DNA of 62,590 nucleotides from JAYZAP01 sp964645285 (GCA_964645285.1 CAZYDR010000005.1:1-62590); one strand, 5' to 3'; counted from the stretch's first letter, positions 16,757 to 25,953 are shown. Translations and numbers: made by a program. Notes: generated by a model from the letters alone, not told the origin.

Positions 16757-16939
16757 CTATTCCAGGATGCCGCCAAAATCCATACCGTACCAGGCAAAAC
16801 TGAAGTTCAGCGGCGCATTTTTGGCGCGGCGCATGAGTTCGCTATAGGCATCGACGGCCGGACGATCACCGTCCTTGCCGCTCACGGCGCTGATGGCCGG
16901 GGTGCTTTCGTCGGCTCGAAGCTCACTGGTGGCTGGCAC
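16757..16939 (-). CDS. small protein of unknown function (first half of a possibly split gene)
   Basis: 60 aa from GTG 16939, which has GAGG six bases upstream. A polar, disordered-looking N-terminus (ESTPAISAVSGKDGDRP) leads to a short conserved-looking end (SELMRRAKNAPLNFSFAWYG). It stops at TAG 16759-16757 in frame with the following 95-aa ORF. Either two tiny coupled genes or one gene with a premature TAG. I do not recognise the family. Confidence 0.45.
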   Translation of the reverse strand: MPATSELRADESTPAISAVSGKDGDRPAVDAYSELMRRAKNAPLNFSFAWYGMDFGGILE

Positions 16940-17147
16940 GGCCTACCTCGTTTCGTGGTTACTGTGGAAGCTTGACGACAAAGTAGGCATGATTTGCGTT
17001 AAGAAACGGTAAAAGCAGGATTTTTTCACTTTACGCCGAAACCACTACAGTTACGGAGAACTAGACGCCGTGACGCCAACGGCCTAAGACAGGCGGCGAG
17101 GATTAGGGACCACGACCCAGGTTGTCGGCCAACGAGGATTGGAGTTC

Positions 17148-17855
17148 ATGAGCCAAGGCGCGTTCGATACGGTTTTGGTGCCATTCCGGCGCGAAGGCTG
17201 GCCGTTTATCGCCGGTTTCGCTTTGGTTGCCGTCGCCCTGGCCCTGATCGCCGCACCCCTGGGCTGGATCGGCGCCCTGCTCACCGCCTGGTGCGCCTAT
17301 TTCTTTCGCGATCCGGCACGGGTCACCCCGACCGAAGCCGGGTTGATCATCAGCCCGGCGGACGGCCTGGTTCAATCCATCGGCCCAGCCACGCCGCCGC
17401 CCGAATTGGGCATGGACGGCGGCGCGCGCACCCGCATCAGCGTGTTCATGAACGTCTTCGACGTCCACGTGAACCGCATGCCCGCCGACGGCGTGGTGAC
17501 GGCCCTGGCCTACCGGCCTGGCCGCTTCCTCAACGCCTCTCTCGACAAGGCCAGCGAACACAATGAACGCCAGTCGTTACGCATGACCACCGCCGACGGC
17601 AAGGATCTCGCCATTGTCCAGATTGCCGGTTTGGTGGCGCGGCGTATCCTGTGTTGGGTTGACGATGGCCAAAAGGTTGGCGCCGGTGAGCGTTTCGGCA
17701 TGATCCGCTTCGGCAGCCGGGTCAACGTCTACCTCGACGATGACATGATCCCCCTTGCCGTCGCGGGTCAGAAGGCCATCGCCGGCGAAACCGTGCTGGC
17801 GCGCAGCCTGCAACCCGGCGAAAATGCTTCGGCCCGAACCGGTGAGGTACGATAG
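17148..17855 (+). CDS. psd: phosphatidylserine decarboxylase proenzyme
   Basis: 235 aa short-form Psd. It decarboxylates phosphatidylserine to phosphatidylethanolamine at the inner membrane using a pyruvoyl group formed by self-cleavage. Visible are an N-terminal hydrophobic hairpin (FIAGFALVAVALALIAAPL), YFFRDPAR, SPADG, the VFMNVFDVHVNRMP core and the cleavage-site region RFGSRVNVYL (Ser about 189). ATG 17148 follows TTGGAGTTC; TTG 17139 is less likely. It lies three bases before pssA, the enzyme that makes its substrate. Confidence 0.96.
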   Translation: MSQGAFDTVLVPFRREGWPFIAGFALVAVALALIAAPLGWIGALLTAWCAYFFRDPARVTPTEAGLIISPADGLVQSIGPATPPPELGMDGGARTRISVFMNVFDVHVNRMPADGVVTALAYRPGRFLNASLDKASEHNERQSLRMTTADGKDLAIVQIAGLVARRILCWVDDGQKVGAGERFGMIRFGSRVNVYLDDDMIPLAVAGQKAIAGETVLARSLQPGENASARTGEVR

Positions 17856-17858
17856 CCC

Positions 17859-18656
17859 ATGAGACGTCCCAGTTTGAAACGCCCCCGGCGCCTGCGCGGC
17901 CTGTCCATCAACGCCCTGATCCCCAACGCGGTCACCGTGCTGGGCATGTGCGCCGGGCTGTCGTCGATCCGCTATGCCCTGGCCGACCGCTGGGAGTTCG
18001 CGGTCGCGATGATTCTCCTCGCCGGCATTATCGACGGTCTCGACGGCCGCATCGCCCGGGTGCTCAAGGCATCGTCCGATTTTGGCGCCGAGCTTGATTC
18101 CCTGTCCGACTTCGTCTGTTTCGGCGTCGCCCCGGCGGTGGTGCTGTATCTCTGGACCCTGGAAGCCGGCCGCGGCGTCGGCTGGGCCATATCCCTGCTG
18201 TTCGCGGTCTGCATGGCGCTTCGCCTGGCCCGCTTCAACGCCAGTCTGAGCGATCCCGACCGCCCGGTGTGGGCATCCCATTTCTTTGCCGGGGTGCCGG
18301 CGCCGTCGGCCAGCGGTATCGTCCTGGTACCCATGATGCTGTCCTTCGAGTTCGGCGATACATTTTTGCGCGAACCCCTGTTCGTCGCCCTCTACACCAT
18401 CGGCGTCGCGTTCCTGACGGTCAGCACCATCCCCATGTTCTCGGGCAAAAGCATCAAGATACGCTACGAGCATTTCCTGCCGGTCCTGTTGCTGGTCGGA
18501 CTGTTGTTCGCCGTTTTCGTCGGCTACCCCTGGTACGCCTTCTCGGCACTCGCTCTCGGCTACGCCGCAACGATCCCGTTCAGCGTTCGTAGCCATCGCC
18601 GTCACAAGGCGCGAACTGACTCCGGGGTATCAGTTAACGAGAGTACCGACGTTTAA
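17859..18656 (+). CDS. pssA: CDP-diacylglycerol-serine O-phosphatidyltransferase
   Basis: 265 aa integral membrane enzyme that joins CDP-diacylglycerol and L-serine to give phosphatidylserine. The CDP-alcohol phosphotransferase motif is complete (DGLDGRIAR then GAELDSLSD, about residues 57-83), followed by several TM helices and a basic C-terminus. It is co-transcribed with psd (3-base gap), so the pair supplies phosphatidylethanolamine. A basic N-terminus (RRPSLKRPRRLRG) precedes the first helix. Confidence 0.96.
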   Translation: MRRPSLKRPRRLRGLSINALIPNAVTVLGMCAGLSSIRYALADRWEFAVAMILLAGIIDGLDGRIARVLKASSDFGAELDSLSDFVCFGVAPAVVLYLWTLEAGRGVGWAISLLFAVCMALRLARFNASLSDPDRPVWASHFFAGVPAPSASGIVLVPMMLSFEFGDTFLREPLFVALYTIGVAFLTVSTIPMFSGKSIKIRYEHFLPVLLLVGLLFAVFVGYPWYAFSALALGYAATIPFSVRSHRRHKARTDSGVSVNESTDV

Positions 18657-18685
18657 CCACCACCCAAAACCAACGAGGTACAGTT

Positions 18686-19534
18686 ATGAAACTTGTGCGT
18701 TACGGCACCGCGGGCGGGGAAAAGCCCGGTCTTATTGATGTCAACGGAGGACTTCGCGACCTCTCAAGTGAAATCGCCGATATCGCAGGCAATGACCTGG
18801 GGCCGGCAACCCTTGACCGGTTGCGCGTGCTCGATCCCGCATCGCTGCCGCTGGTTGATGGCGACCCGCGTCTGGCGCCACCGCTCAGCGGCATCGGCAA
18901 GATCATGGGTGTCGGCCTCAACTACGCCGACCACGCGGCGGAAAGCGGCGCGGCGGTACCCGACGAGCCGATCCTGTTCGCCAAGCAGATCACCTCTCTC
19001 AATGACCCCAACGGCGACATCGTCATGCCGCGCGAGGCCACCCAGGTCGATTGGGAGGCTGAGTTGGCCGTCGTCATCGGCACCACCGCGCGCTATGTGG
19101 ACGAGGCCGACGCCCTGAGCCACGTCGCCGGCTACTGCGTCGCCAATGATGTCTCCGAACGGGATTTCCAATCCAACCGCGGCGGCGACTGGCAGAAGGG
19201 CAAGAGTTGCGACAGCTTCGGACCCCTCGGACCCTGGCTGGTCACCGCCGACGAGGTGCCCGACCCCCAGGCCCTGCGCGTGCACCTGGAGGTCAACGGC
19301 GAGTCCATGCAGGACGGTTCGACCGATCAGATGATCTTCAGCGTCGCCCACCTCATCAGCTACATCAGTTTCTTCATGACCCTGTCAGCCGGCGACGTGA
19401 TCATTACCGGCACCCCGCCAGGCGTCGGCGCCGGCCGCACCCCGCAGCGCTTTCTCCAGCCCGGCGATGTGGTGACTGTTGGTGTGGAAGGTCTTGGCCA
19501 ACAACGCCAGGTCGTGGTTGGCCCGACCGGCTGA
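18686..19534 (+). CDS. fumarylacetoacetate hydrolase family protein
   Basis: 282 aa FAH-fold enzyme. Metal ligands and core motifs are visible: GVGLNYADHAAE, DWEAELAVVIG (Glu-x-Glu), NDVSERDFQ, KSCDSFGPLGPW and GDVIITGTPPGVG. Members hydrolyse or decarboxylate acylpyruvates and 2-keto-pent-4-enoates; the substrate is unknown. GAGG lies nine bases upstream of ATG 18686. It starts 29 bases after pssA and is followed by a TPP enzyme and an MFS transporter on the same strand, forming a small catabolic operon. Confidence 0.92.
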   Translation: MKLVRYGTAGGEKPGLIDVNGGLRDLSSEIADIAGNDLGPATLDRLRVLDPASLPLVDGDPRLAPPLSGIGKIMGVGLNYADHAAESGAAVPDEPILFAKQITSLNDPNGDIVMPREATQVDWEAELAVVIGTTARYVDEADALSHVAGYCVANDVSERDFQSNRGGDWQKGKSCDSFGPLGPWLVTADEVPDPQALRVHLEVNGESMQDGSTDQMIFSVAHLISYISFFMTLSAGDVIITGTPPGVGAGRTPQRFLQPGDVVTVGVEGLGQQRQVVVGPTG

Positions 19535-19557
19535 TCCCAAAGCTAAGGACATAGATA

Positions 19558-21102
19558 ATGAACGGCGCTGAGAGTCTCACACGTACCCTGGTCGGCGGCG
19601 GTGTCGACGTTTGTTTCAGCAACCCCGGAACCTCGGAGATGCATTTCGTCGCGGCCCTTGATCGGGTCGACGGCATTCGCTGTGTGCTCGGGCTGTTCGA
19701 GGGCGTCGTCACCGGCGCCGCCGACGGCTATGCCCGCATGGCCGACAAGCCGGCGGCGACCCTGCTCCACCTCGGCCCCGGCCTGGGCAACGGCCTGGCC
19801 AATCTGCACAACGCCAAGAAGGCCTTCAGCCCGGTGGTTAACGTGGTTGGCGACCATGCGACCTATCATCTCAAACACGACGCGCCGTTGACCGCCGACA
19901 TCGAAGGCATCGCCGGGCCGGTATCCGATTGGGTGCGGACCTCACCCAACGCCATCACCGTGGCCGGCGACACCGCCGAGGCCATCGCCGCCGCCATGGC
20001 GCCGCCGGGCCAGGTGGCGACCCTGATTTTGCCGGCGGATACCGCCTGGAACGAGTCCAATGGTCCGGCCGAAGTGCCTGCCATAGCCGGCCGCCCGGCG
20101 GTCAGCGACGCCGCCATTGCCGAGGCGGTCGCCGCACTTCGTACCGGCGAGACCTGCGTCATACTGATGACCGGAGCGGCGCTCCGTGAGGCCGGGCTAG
20201 ACGCCGCCGGCCGCATCGCCGCCGCGACCGGCGCCCGGCTCATGAGCCAGACCTCCAATGGCCGGCTCCAGCGCGGCGCCGGCCGTGTCCGCGTATCGGC
20301 GGTGCCCTACCCCGTCGATATGGCCCTGGGGTCGCTGGCCGACGTCCAGCACATCATCCTGGTCGGCGCCAAGGCCCCGGTGGCGTTCTTCGCCTATCCC
20401 AACAAGCCCAGCCTGCTGTACCCCGAGGGCTGCCAGATTCACCCCCTGGCGACCATTGGTGACGACCTTGTAGGCGCCCTGGAGTGGCTGGCCGAGGAAG
20501 TCGGGGCTGCGCCCGGCAGCGCCGTAGTCGAAGCGCCGTCGCGGCCGGCCCTGCCCAACGGTGAACTGACCATCGATTCCCTGGCGGCCTCGGTCGGCGC
20601 CCTGATGCCCGAAAATACCATCGTGGTCGACGAGGGTATTACCTCGGGCCGTGGCATCCCCGCCATGACGCGCGGCGCACCGCCCCACGACTGGCTGCAA
20701 ATCACCGGTGGCTCCATCGGTATCGGCCCGCCCCTGGCGGTTGGCGCCGCGGTGGCCTGCCCCGACCGCCCGGTAGTGGCGCTCCAGGCCGACGGCAGTT
20801 CCATGTACACCATCCAGGGCTTGTGGAGCCAGGCCCGCGAGAACCTGGACATCACCACAGTGCTGTTCAACAACCGGTCCTATGCCTGCCTGCATCAGGA
20901 ACTGACCAAGGTCGGGGCCGAGAACCCGGGGCGCAAGGCTATGGATATGCTCAACCTCGACCGGCCCAAGCTTGACTTCGTGTCCCTGGCCCGGGGCATG
21001 GGCGTTGACAGCGCCCGCGTGACCACCGCCGATGAGTTCAACAACCAGCTCGCCGCCGGACTGGCGACTCGGGGCCCCTATCTGATCGAAGTCATGCTGT
21101 GA
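19558..21102 (+). CDS. TPP-dependent acetolactate synthase-like enzyme
   Basis: 514 aa member of the thiamine-diphosphate enzyme superfamily (AHAS large subunit / benzoylformate decarboxylase-like). It has the catalytic Glu segment SNPGTSEMHF, a Gly-rich LLHLGPGLGNGLANLHNA stretch, the middle domain, and the C-terminal TPP/Mg motif QADGSSMYTIQGLW ending in FNNRSYA. The usual GDG is ADG here, as I recall for this subgroup. No regulatory subunit is adjacent, so a catabolic 2-ketoacid decarboxylase or carboligase is more likely than valine/isoleucine synthesis. It overlaps the transporter gene by 4 bases. Confidence 0.88.
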   Translation: MNGAESLTRTLVGGGVDVCFSNPGTSEMHFVAALDRVDGIRCVLGLFEGVVTGAADGYARMADKPAATLLHLGPGLGNGLANLHNAKKAFSPVVNVVGDHATYHLKHDAPLTADIEGIAGPVSDWVRTSPNAITVAGDTAEAIAAAMAPPGQVATLILPADTAWNESNGPAEVPAIAGRPAVSDAAIAEAVAALRTGETCVILMTGAALREAGLDAAGRIAAATGARLMSQTSNGRLQRGAGRVRVSAVPYPVDMALGSLADVQHIILVGAKAPVAFFAYPNKPSLLYPEGCQIHPLATIGDDLVGALEWLAEEVGAAPGSAVVEAPSRPALPNGELTIDSLAASVGALMPENTIVVDEGITSGRGIPAMTRGAPPHDWLQITGGSIGIGPPLAVGAAVACPDRPVVALQADGSSMYTIQGLWSQARENLDITTVLFNNRSYACLHQELTKVGAENPGRKAMDMLNLDRPKLDFVSLARGMGVDSARVTTADEFNNQLAAGLATRGPYLIEVML

Positions 21103-22325
21103 GCGAAGCCACCCGCATATGGCGGACGCCGATAGTCATTCTGGCCTTCGGCACGATCATCATGCTGATGTCGTTCGGCACCCGGGCGGGGCTCGGGCTA
21201 TTCCTTCAGCCGATCAGCAGCGACCTGGGCTGGGGCCGCGAGATTTTCGCCTTCGCCGTGGCCATCCAGAACCTGTTCTGGGGTCTGTCTCAACCCATTG
21301 CCGGCGGGCTTGCCGACAAGTACGGCTCAGGCCGAGTGATCGCCGGCTGTACCGTCATTCTGGCCGCCGGCCTCTACACCATGTCCCAGGCCACGACGCC
21401 GGGGGAAATGACCCTGACCGCCGGCGTCCTGATCGGCACCGGTCTTAGCGGCACCAGTTTCGGCGTCATCCTGGCGGTCATCAGCCGCAGCGTGCGCAAG
21501 GAGCGGCGCAGCCTGTTCCTCGGCATCGGCACCGCCGGTGGCTCGGCCGGACAGCTTCTCCTGGTACCGCTGGGTCAGTCGTTCCTGGCGGACTACGGCT
21601 GGTCCGCCACCCTGGTTTTGTTCGCTATCCTGGTCGCCGCGACCCTACCCCTGGCCGCGGCGCTGACTGGCAAACGTGGTAATCAGGGGGCAATACCGAC
21701 ACCCCTTGAAGAGCAATCTCTAACCGAGGCCCTGTGCGAGGCCCGCGCCGACCGCGGCTTTGTCTTGCTGACTATCGGCTTCTTTGTCTGCGGCTTCCAG
21801 CTTGCTTTCATCACCACCCACCTGCCCGCCTTCATCGTTGATCATGGCGCCGACGCCTCTCTGGCGGCCGTCGCCCTGGCGGTTATCGGCGCCGCCAACA
21901 TTGTCGGCTCGTTCCTGGCCGGTGTCCTGGGCAGCCGTTTCGCCAGGAAGAATCTCCTGTCATGGATTTACTTCGGCCGCTCGGCGATCATCACGGTGTT
22001 CATCCTGATGCCGATCAGCGACACCTCGATTCTGATTTTTGCCGGCACCATGGGCATTCTCTGGCTCTCTACGGTGCCTCTGACTAGCGGTCTCGTCGCC
22101 CACATTTTCGGCGTGCGCTACATGGCGACCCTGTTCGGCATCGTCTTTTTGAGCCACCAGATCGGCGGCTTCTGCGGCGCCTGGCTGGGCGGCGTGGCAT
22201 ACGATGCCACCGGCTCCTACGACGTGGTGTGGTGGCTGGCGGTGGCGCTTGGCATCATCTCGGCCCTGTTCCACTTGCCCATCGCCGAGCGCCCGGTGGC
22301 TCGTCTCACGGAGGCGCGGAACTAA
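21099..22325 (+). CDS. MFS transporter
   Basis: 408 aa inner-membrane protein with about 12 hydrophobic helices. The loop 2-3 motif appears as GGLADKYGSGRV. The GTG start overlaps the TGA of the TPP enzyme gene (GTGA), which implies translational coupling. It resembles oxalate/formate- and monocarboxylate-type MFS members (LFLGIGTAGGSAGQLLLVPL). It probably imports the acid handled by the upstream FAH and TPP enzymes; this is inferred from the operon. Its stop overlaps that of the converging hpnE. Confidence 0.9.
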   Translation: MSEATRIWRTPIVILAFGTIIMLMSFGTRAGLGLFLQPISSDLGWGREIFAFAVAIQNLFWGLSQPIAGGLADKYGSGRVIAGCTVILAAGLYTMSQATTPGEMTLTAGVLIGTGLSGTSFGVILAVISRSVRKERRSLFLGIGTAGGSAGQLLLVPLGQSFLADYGWSATLVLFAILVAATLPLAAALTGKRGNQGAIPTPLEEQSLTEALCEARADRGFVLLTIGFFVCGFQLAFITTHLPAFIVDHGADASLAAVALAVIGAANIVGSFLAGVLGSRFARKNLLSWIYFGRSAIITVFILMPISDTSILIFAGTMGILWLSTVPLTSGLVAHIFGVRYMATLFGIVFLSHQIGGFCGAWLGGVAYDATGSYDVVWWLAVALGIISALFHLPIAERPVARLTEARN

Positions 22326-23599
22326 GACTCCACGATTGCATCAGCAGCGGCGTGACCGGAACGGACGGCGCTTTCGATGGTCGCCGGCAAGCCGGTGTCG
22401 GTCCAGTCGCCGGCCAGGTAGAGGTTGGCGGTCGGTGTTTGCGCCGCAGGTCGTCGGACGATTTCGGCGGGGGTCTGGTCGAAGGTGGCGCGGCGCACCT
22501 TTATTATCCGGTGGGGCGGCAACGGCTGAGCATCCATGTCAAGGGCCCGAGCAACGTCGGCCCATAGCAGAGCGGCAATCTCTTCCGACGGCGTCTCGAT
22601 CAAGTAGTCGGCGGCGCTAACCGTCACCGAGGCGACGTCGCCACGCAGGAAGACCCATTCCGCATGGCCGCCGATCAATCCCAACAGAGGCGAACCTTCG
22701 GGCAGTGACGCGGGCGACGGCAGCCGGTAATGGACGTTGAGGATGGCGCGATTGCCCCGGGGCACTTCGAGGTCGGGCATCAACTCGGCGGTGCGGGCCG
22801 GCGGCATGGCCAGGACGACACGGTCACCGTCGTCCAGTTCCACCGTGTAATCGCCGAACCGGAGTGCCGTCGCCCGGCCGTTGGCCATATCGATAGACCG
22901 TAGGCGGTGGCCGAAAGCCGGCTCGCAACCGCGCTCGGCCAGCCATGCCAGGGCCGGATCGACCAGGCTGGTCGACAACCCGTCACGGGCCACATAGGCG
23001 CGGCACGCCGCGGCGCCACGGCCGAAGGTCAGAGCCATGACCGGCCACATGAGCCGGGCCGAGGCTTCCTCGACCGGGGTGTTGAGGATGGCGACAATAA
23101 TCGGTTTCCAGAACCGTTCGAACAGTGGCGCATGGATATCCATGACGTCGGCAATGGTGGCGTCCGGGCCGGCCTTCCTGAGCGCCAGGGCCTCCAGATA
23201 CTGGCTGGGCCGGCTCTGAGGTACCCGGCGGCTGGAGACCAGCAGCCACCACGGCACGGGCCCGGCGTTGGGCCGCAAGGTCCAGCGTTCGCCGGAGCCA
23301 AGATCGAGGAAGGGAAACACCACCTCGGGCGCCGTGGCCAGGACGTCGCCGGCGCCGACCGTATCGAGATAGGTCATGACGCCGTCGTTGGCGCCGAGCA
23401 TCAGGTGATTGCCGTTGTCGATAATCCGTTCTAGCGCCGGATCGAGGAACGAACGGCAGCGCCCCCCAGCCTGGGGCGCCGCCTCATAGAGCACCACCCG
23501 ATGGCCGCCATGAATGAGACGCACCGCGCAGGACAGCCCGGCCATACCGGCGCCGATCACATGGACCTGGGCCACTAGGGGCCTATGGGGATACTGCAC
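22322..23599 (-). CDS. hpnE: hydroxysqualene dehydroxylase HpnE
   Basis: 425 aa FAD-dependent amine-oxidase/desaturase-fold protein. It has the dinucleotide-binding VIGAGMAGLSCAVRL, YEAAPQAGGRCRSF, the family segment IIDNGNHLMLGAN and the C-terminal FAD motif YLAGDWTDTGLPATIESAV. HpnE removes the hydroxyl of hydroxysqualene to give squalene for hopanoids. GTG 23599 is the first start; GTG 23575, just before AQVHVIGAG, is an alternative. Partners hpnC/hpnD are not adjacent here. Confidence 0.92.
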   Translation of the reverse strand: MQYPHRPLVAQVHVIGAGMAGLSCAVRLIHGGHRVVLYEAAPQAGGRCRSFLDPALERIIDNGNHLMLGANDGVMTYLDTVGAGDVLATAPEVVFPFLDLGSGERWTLRPNAGPVPWWLLVSSRRVPQSRPSQYLEALALRKAGPDATIADVMDIHAPLFERFWKPIIVAILNTPVEEASARLMWPVMALTFGRGAAACRAYVARDGLSTSLVDPALAWLAERGCEPAFGHRLRSIDMANGRATALRFGDYTVELDDGDRVVLAMPPARTAELMPDLEVPRGNRAILNVHYRLPSPASLPEGSPLLGLIGGHAEWVFLRGDVASVTVSAADYLIETPSEEIAALLWADVARALDMDAQPLPPHRIIKVRRATFDQTPAEIVRRPAAQTPTANLYLAGDWTDTGLPATIESAVRSGHAAADAIVES

Positions 23600-23867
23600 A
23601 CAGACGCTATGATATCGCCAAACCGGCTGATCGATAAACTTGTTGGCGGAAAATTATACCAATGGACATCATGATCGACTCATGATGGCAAGCGCGACTA
23701 CTTAGAAATTAACCTTTCTGAATACAGCGTCATCGTTTCGCGCGAATTTTATTTTACAAAACCTAATTTTTTCTTTGGTCGAATCGAGACCTGACACGTT
23801 GACAGGGCGTCGGCGCGGCGACCAACATAGTAGGCCCTTTTTTCATTGGTCTCGAAGGACACCATCC
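23600..23867. promoter_or_regulatory. AT-rich divergent intergenic region with palindrome
   Basis: 268 bases between hpnE (-) and the DapA-family gene (+), clearly richer in A+T than the surroundings. It contains a perfect inverted repeat CATCATGA (23668-23675) / TCATGATG (23681-23688) with a 5-base spacer, suitable as a dimeric regulator site, and a consensus-like TTGACA at 23799-23804 without a well-spaced -10. I see no coding potential. Promoters for both genes should lie here. Confidence 0.55.
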
Positions 23868-24758
23868 ATGGAATATTACGGCATTCACGTCGCCCTGTGC
23901 ACACCGTTTCGCGGCGGCGGCAAGGCGGTCGATCACCAGCGCCTGCGCGCCCTGGTCAACGATCAGATCCGCAACGGCATCCATGGCCTGATCCCGGGCG
24001 GCTCGACCGGTGAGTTTCCGGCCCTGACCAATGAGGAACGCCGCGCCGTCACCGAAACCGTCTGCGATGCGGCCAAGGGCCGGGTGCCGGTCACCGTCGG
24101 CGTCGGCGCCATGAGCACCGCTGAGTCCGTCGGTCTGGCGCGCCACGCCAAAAAGGCCGGCGCCGATGCGGTCATGGTGGTCGGCCCTTATTATGAAGAG
24201 CCCACCGAGGATGAACTGCACGACTACATCGCCGCCATTGCCGGCGACGGCGGTTTGCCGGTGCTGCTGTACAACAACCCGGCCGGTACGGGATACAATT
24301 TGTCGACACAATTCATTGCCGAACTATCGCGCATGCCCGAGGTGGTAGCGATCAAGGACACCACCCATCAGGCGGCCCGAATTGAGGAGATCCGTCATCT
24401 CTGCGGCAAGCGGGTACAGATATTGAGCGGCCAGGACACCCTGCAATACGTCGGTTTCGTGTCCGGCGCCCGGGCGGCTGTCTGGGGCGCCCCCAATGCG
24501 GTGCCCAAAGCCTGTGCCGAGTTGTTCGAGCGCATTGTCACGCGCGGCGATTTGATCGGCGGGCGCAAGCTGTGGGACCGGCTCTATCCGGTCAACCGCT
24601 TCCTTGAGGCCGAGGGCTACGTTGCTTCGGTCAAGGCCGGGGCTCAAATTCGGGGCGTTGAAGTGGGGCCGCCGCGACTGCCGATCAAGCCACTTGCCGA
24701 CAAGCCCCGGGCCCGGCTTGCCAAGCTTATGGCGCGACTGGATAAGGCCATGGGGTGA
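23868..24758 (+). CDS. DapA / dihydrodipicolinate synthase family lyase
   Basis: 296 aa TIM-barrel aldolase of the DHDPS/N-acetylneuraminate lyase family. It has GGSTGEFPALTNEER, the tyrosine motif LLYNNPAGTGYN (about residue 135) and the Schiff-base lysine VVAIKDTT (about residue 163). ATG 23868 is preceded by AAGGA at nine bases. Beside a methylated-amine cluster rather than lysine genes, a catabolic aldolase or dehydratase is more likely than lysine biosynthesis. The exact reaction is unknown. A hairpin follows the stop. Confidence 0.87.
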   Translation: MEYYGIHVALCTPFRGGGKAVDHQRLRALVNDQIRNGIHGLIPGGSTGEFPALTNEERRAVTETVCDAAKGRVPVTVGVGAMSTAESVGLARHAKKAGADAVMVVGPYYEEPTEDELHDYIAAIAGDGGLPVLLYNNPAGTGYNLSTQFIAELSRMPEVVAIKDTTHQAARIEEIRHLCGKRVQILSGQDTLQYVGFVSGARAAVWGAPNAVPKACAELFERIVTRGDLIGGRKLWDRLYPVNRFLEAEGYVASVKAGAQIRGVEVGPPRLPIKPLADKPRARLAKLMARLDKAMG

Positions 24759-24759
24759 A

Positions 24760-24787
24760 GCCGCTCTAGACAGCGGCGACTTCTTCC
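24760..24787 (+). terminator. possible terminator after the DapA-family gene
   Basis: Six-bp stem GCCGCT (24760-24765) / AGCGGC (24772-24777) with a 6-base loop, followed by GACTTCTTCC, a weak pyrimidine-rich tail. It starts two bases after the TGA. The poor T-tract keeps confidence low. Confidence 0.4.
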
Positions 24788-24927
24788 CCGACAATCATTG
24801 GCAATAAACGTGGTCGTCGATTGGTGTCCCGTCGCGTACGCGCGATGTTCGAGGGGGACTTGGGACAACAAGCACTAACCTCAAATAAGAAGAAGAATCA
24901 TAAACGTAGTTCAGGGAGCGCTACGCA

Positions 24928-25941
24928 ATGACTGTATTTATCGGCAAGCGCCTGGCCCTTATGATCATTACCATGGCGGTCTCGTCCTTCGTGGTCTTCG
25001 GGGTCATGGAGTTCTCGCCAGGCGACGTCGCCAGTAAGACATTGGGGCCCTACGGCAGCGACGAAGCCAAGGCCGTGCTGTTCAAAAAGCTGAATCTCGA
25101 CGATCCGCTATTGGTCCGTTACGGCCGCTGGATCGGCATCCTGTCGGGGCTCATTGTGGACCCGCTTGGCGATCCTGAACTCGACCTTGGCTTCGAGGAT
25201 TCACGCGGCCACCAGTACTTCGGCAACTTCGGCTATTCGACACTGTTCAAAGTGCCGGTTAACGATGTTCTGTGGAAGCGCCTAGCCAACACGGCGGTGT
25301 TGGGCGGTATCGCCTTCGCCATCATCGTGCCACTGTCCATACTCTTTGGCGTGCTTTCCGGTATGCGCGAAGGCAGTCTGCTCGACCGCGGCCTGTCATT
25401 GACCGGGATTACGCTGACATCGATTCCCGAATTCGCCTCCGCCGTGTTCCTGATGGCTATCTTCGTGGTGTGGCTCGGCTGGCTGCCGGGTACCAGTACC
25501 CTGGAAGTCACCCCCGAATGGCCGCTGGCCACCCACTACGTGCTGCCGGTCCTGGTGCTGGTGCTCTACGATTTCGGTTATGTGGCGCGCATGGTGCGCG
25601 GCTCCATGGTCGAAGTCATGACCAGACATTACATCCGCACCGCCATTCTCAAGGGCCTGCCCTACCGCACGGTGATCCTGCGCCACGCCCTGCGCAACGC
25701 CATGATCGCGCCGTTCACGGTGATTCTGCTGCAGCTGAACTGGCTAATTACCGGCGTGGTGGTCACCGAGGTGATCTTCGCCTATCCCGGATTCGGCCGC
25801 ATGCTGCTGGAGGCGGCGTTGTTCGGCGACATCACCATGGTCGAGGCGGGGGCGGTGTTCGCCGTCTTCGTGGCGGTGTTCACCCAGCTCGTCGGCGACA
25901 TTGGGTACATGTTTCTGAACCCGCGAATTCGGTTCACATAG
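24928..25941 (+). CDS. peptide/nickel-type ABC transporter permease (DppB family)
   Basis: 337 aa inner-membrane permease with an N-terminal TM helix (LMIITMAVSSFVVFGVME), the FSPGDVASKTLGPYG periplasmic segment and five more TM helices. The EAA loop (YIRTAILKGLPYRTVILRH) contacts the ATPase. ATG 24928 has GGGAG upstream. It is first of the operon permease-permease-ATPase-soxBDAG. The association with sarcosine oxidase suggests the cargo is a methylated amine or betaine-like compound rather than a peptide (inference). Confidence 0.92.
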   Translation: MTVFIGKRLALMIITMAVSSFVVFGVMEFSPGDVASKTLGPYGSDEAKAVLFKKLNLDDPLLVRYGRWIGILSGLIVDPLGDPELDLGFEDSRGHQYFGNFGYSTLFKVPVNDVLWKRLANTAVLGGIAFAIIVPLSILFGVLSGMREGSLLDRGLSLTGITLTSIPEFASAVFLMAIFVVWLGWLPGTSTLEVTPEWPLATHYVLPVLVLVLYDFGYVARMVRGSMVEVMTRHYIRTAILKGLPYRTVILRHALRNAMIAPFTVILLQLNWLITGVVVTEVIFAYPGFGRMLLEAALFGDITMVEAGAVFAVFVAVFTQLVGDIGYMFLNPRIRFT

Positions 25942-25953
25942 GGGGAACGGAAT

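Noticed and set aside
23799..23831. Full sigma70 promoter for the DapA-family gene
   Set aside because: TTGACA is present, but the best -10 candidate (CATAGT) is 21 bases away, too far for a normal promoter.
23868..24758. Biosynthetic dapA
   Set aside because: The fold and active-site Lys and Tyr match the family, but the context is catabolic and no lysine-pathway gene is near, so the specific symbol was not assigned.
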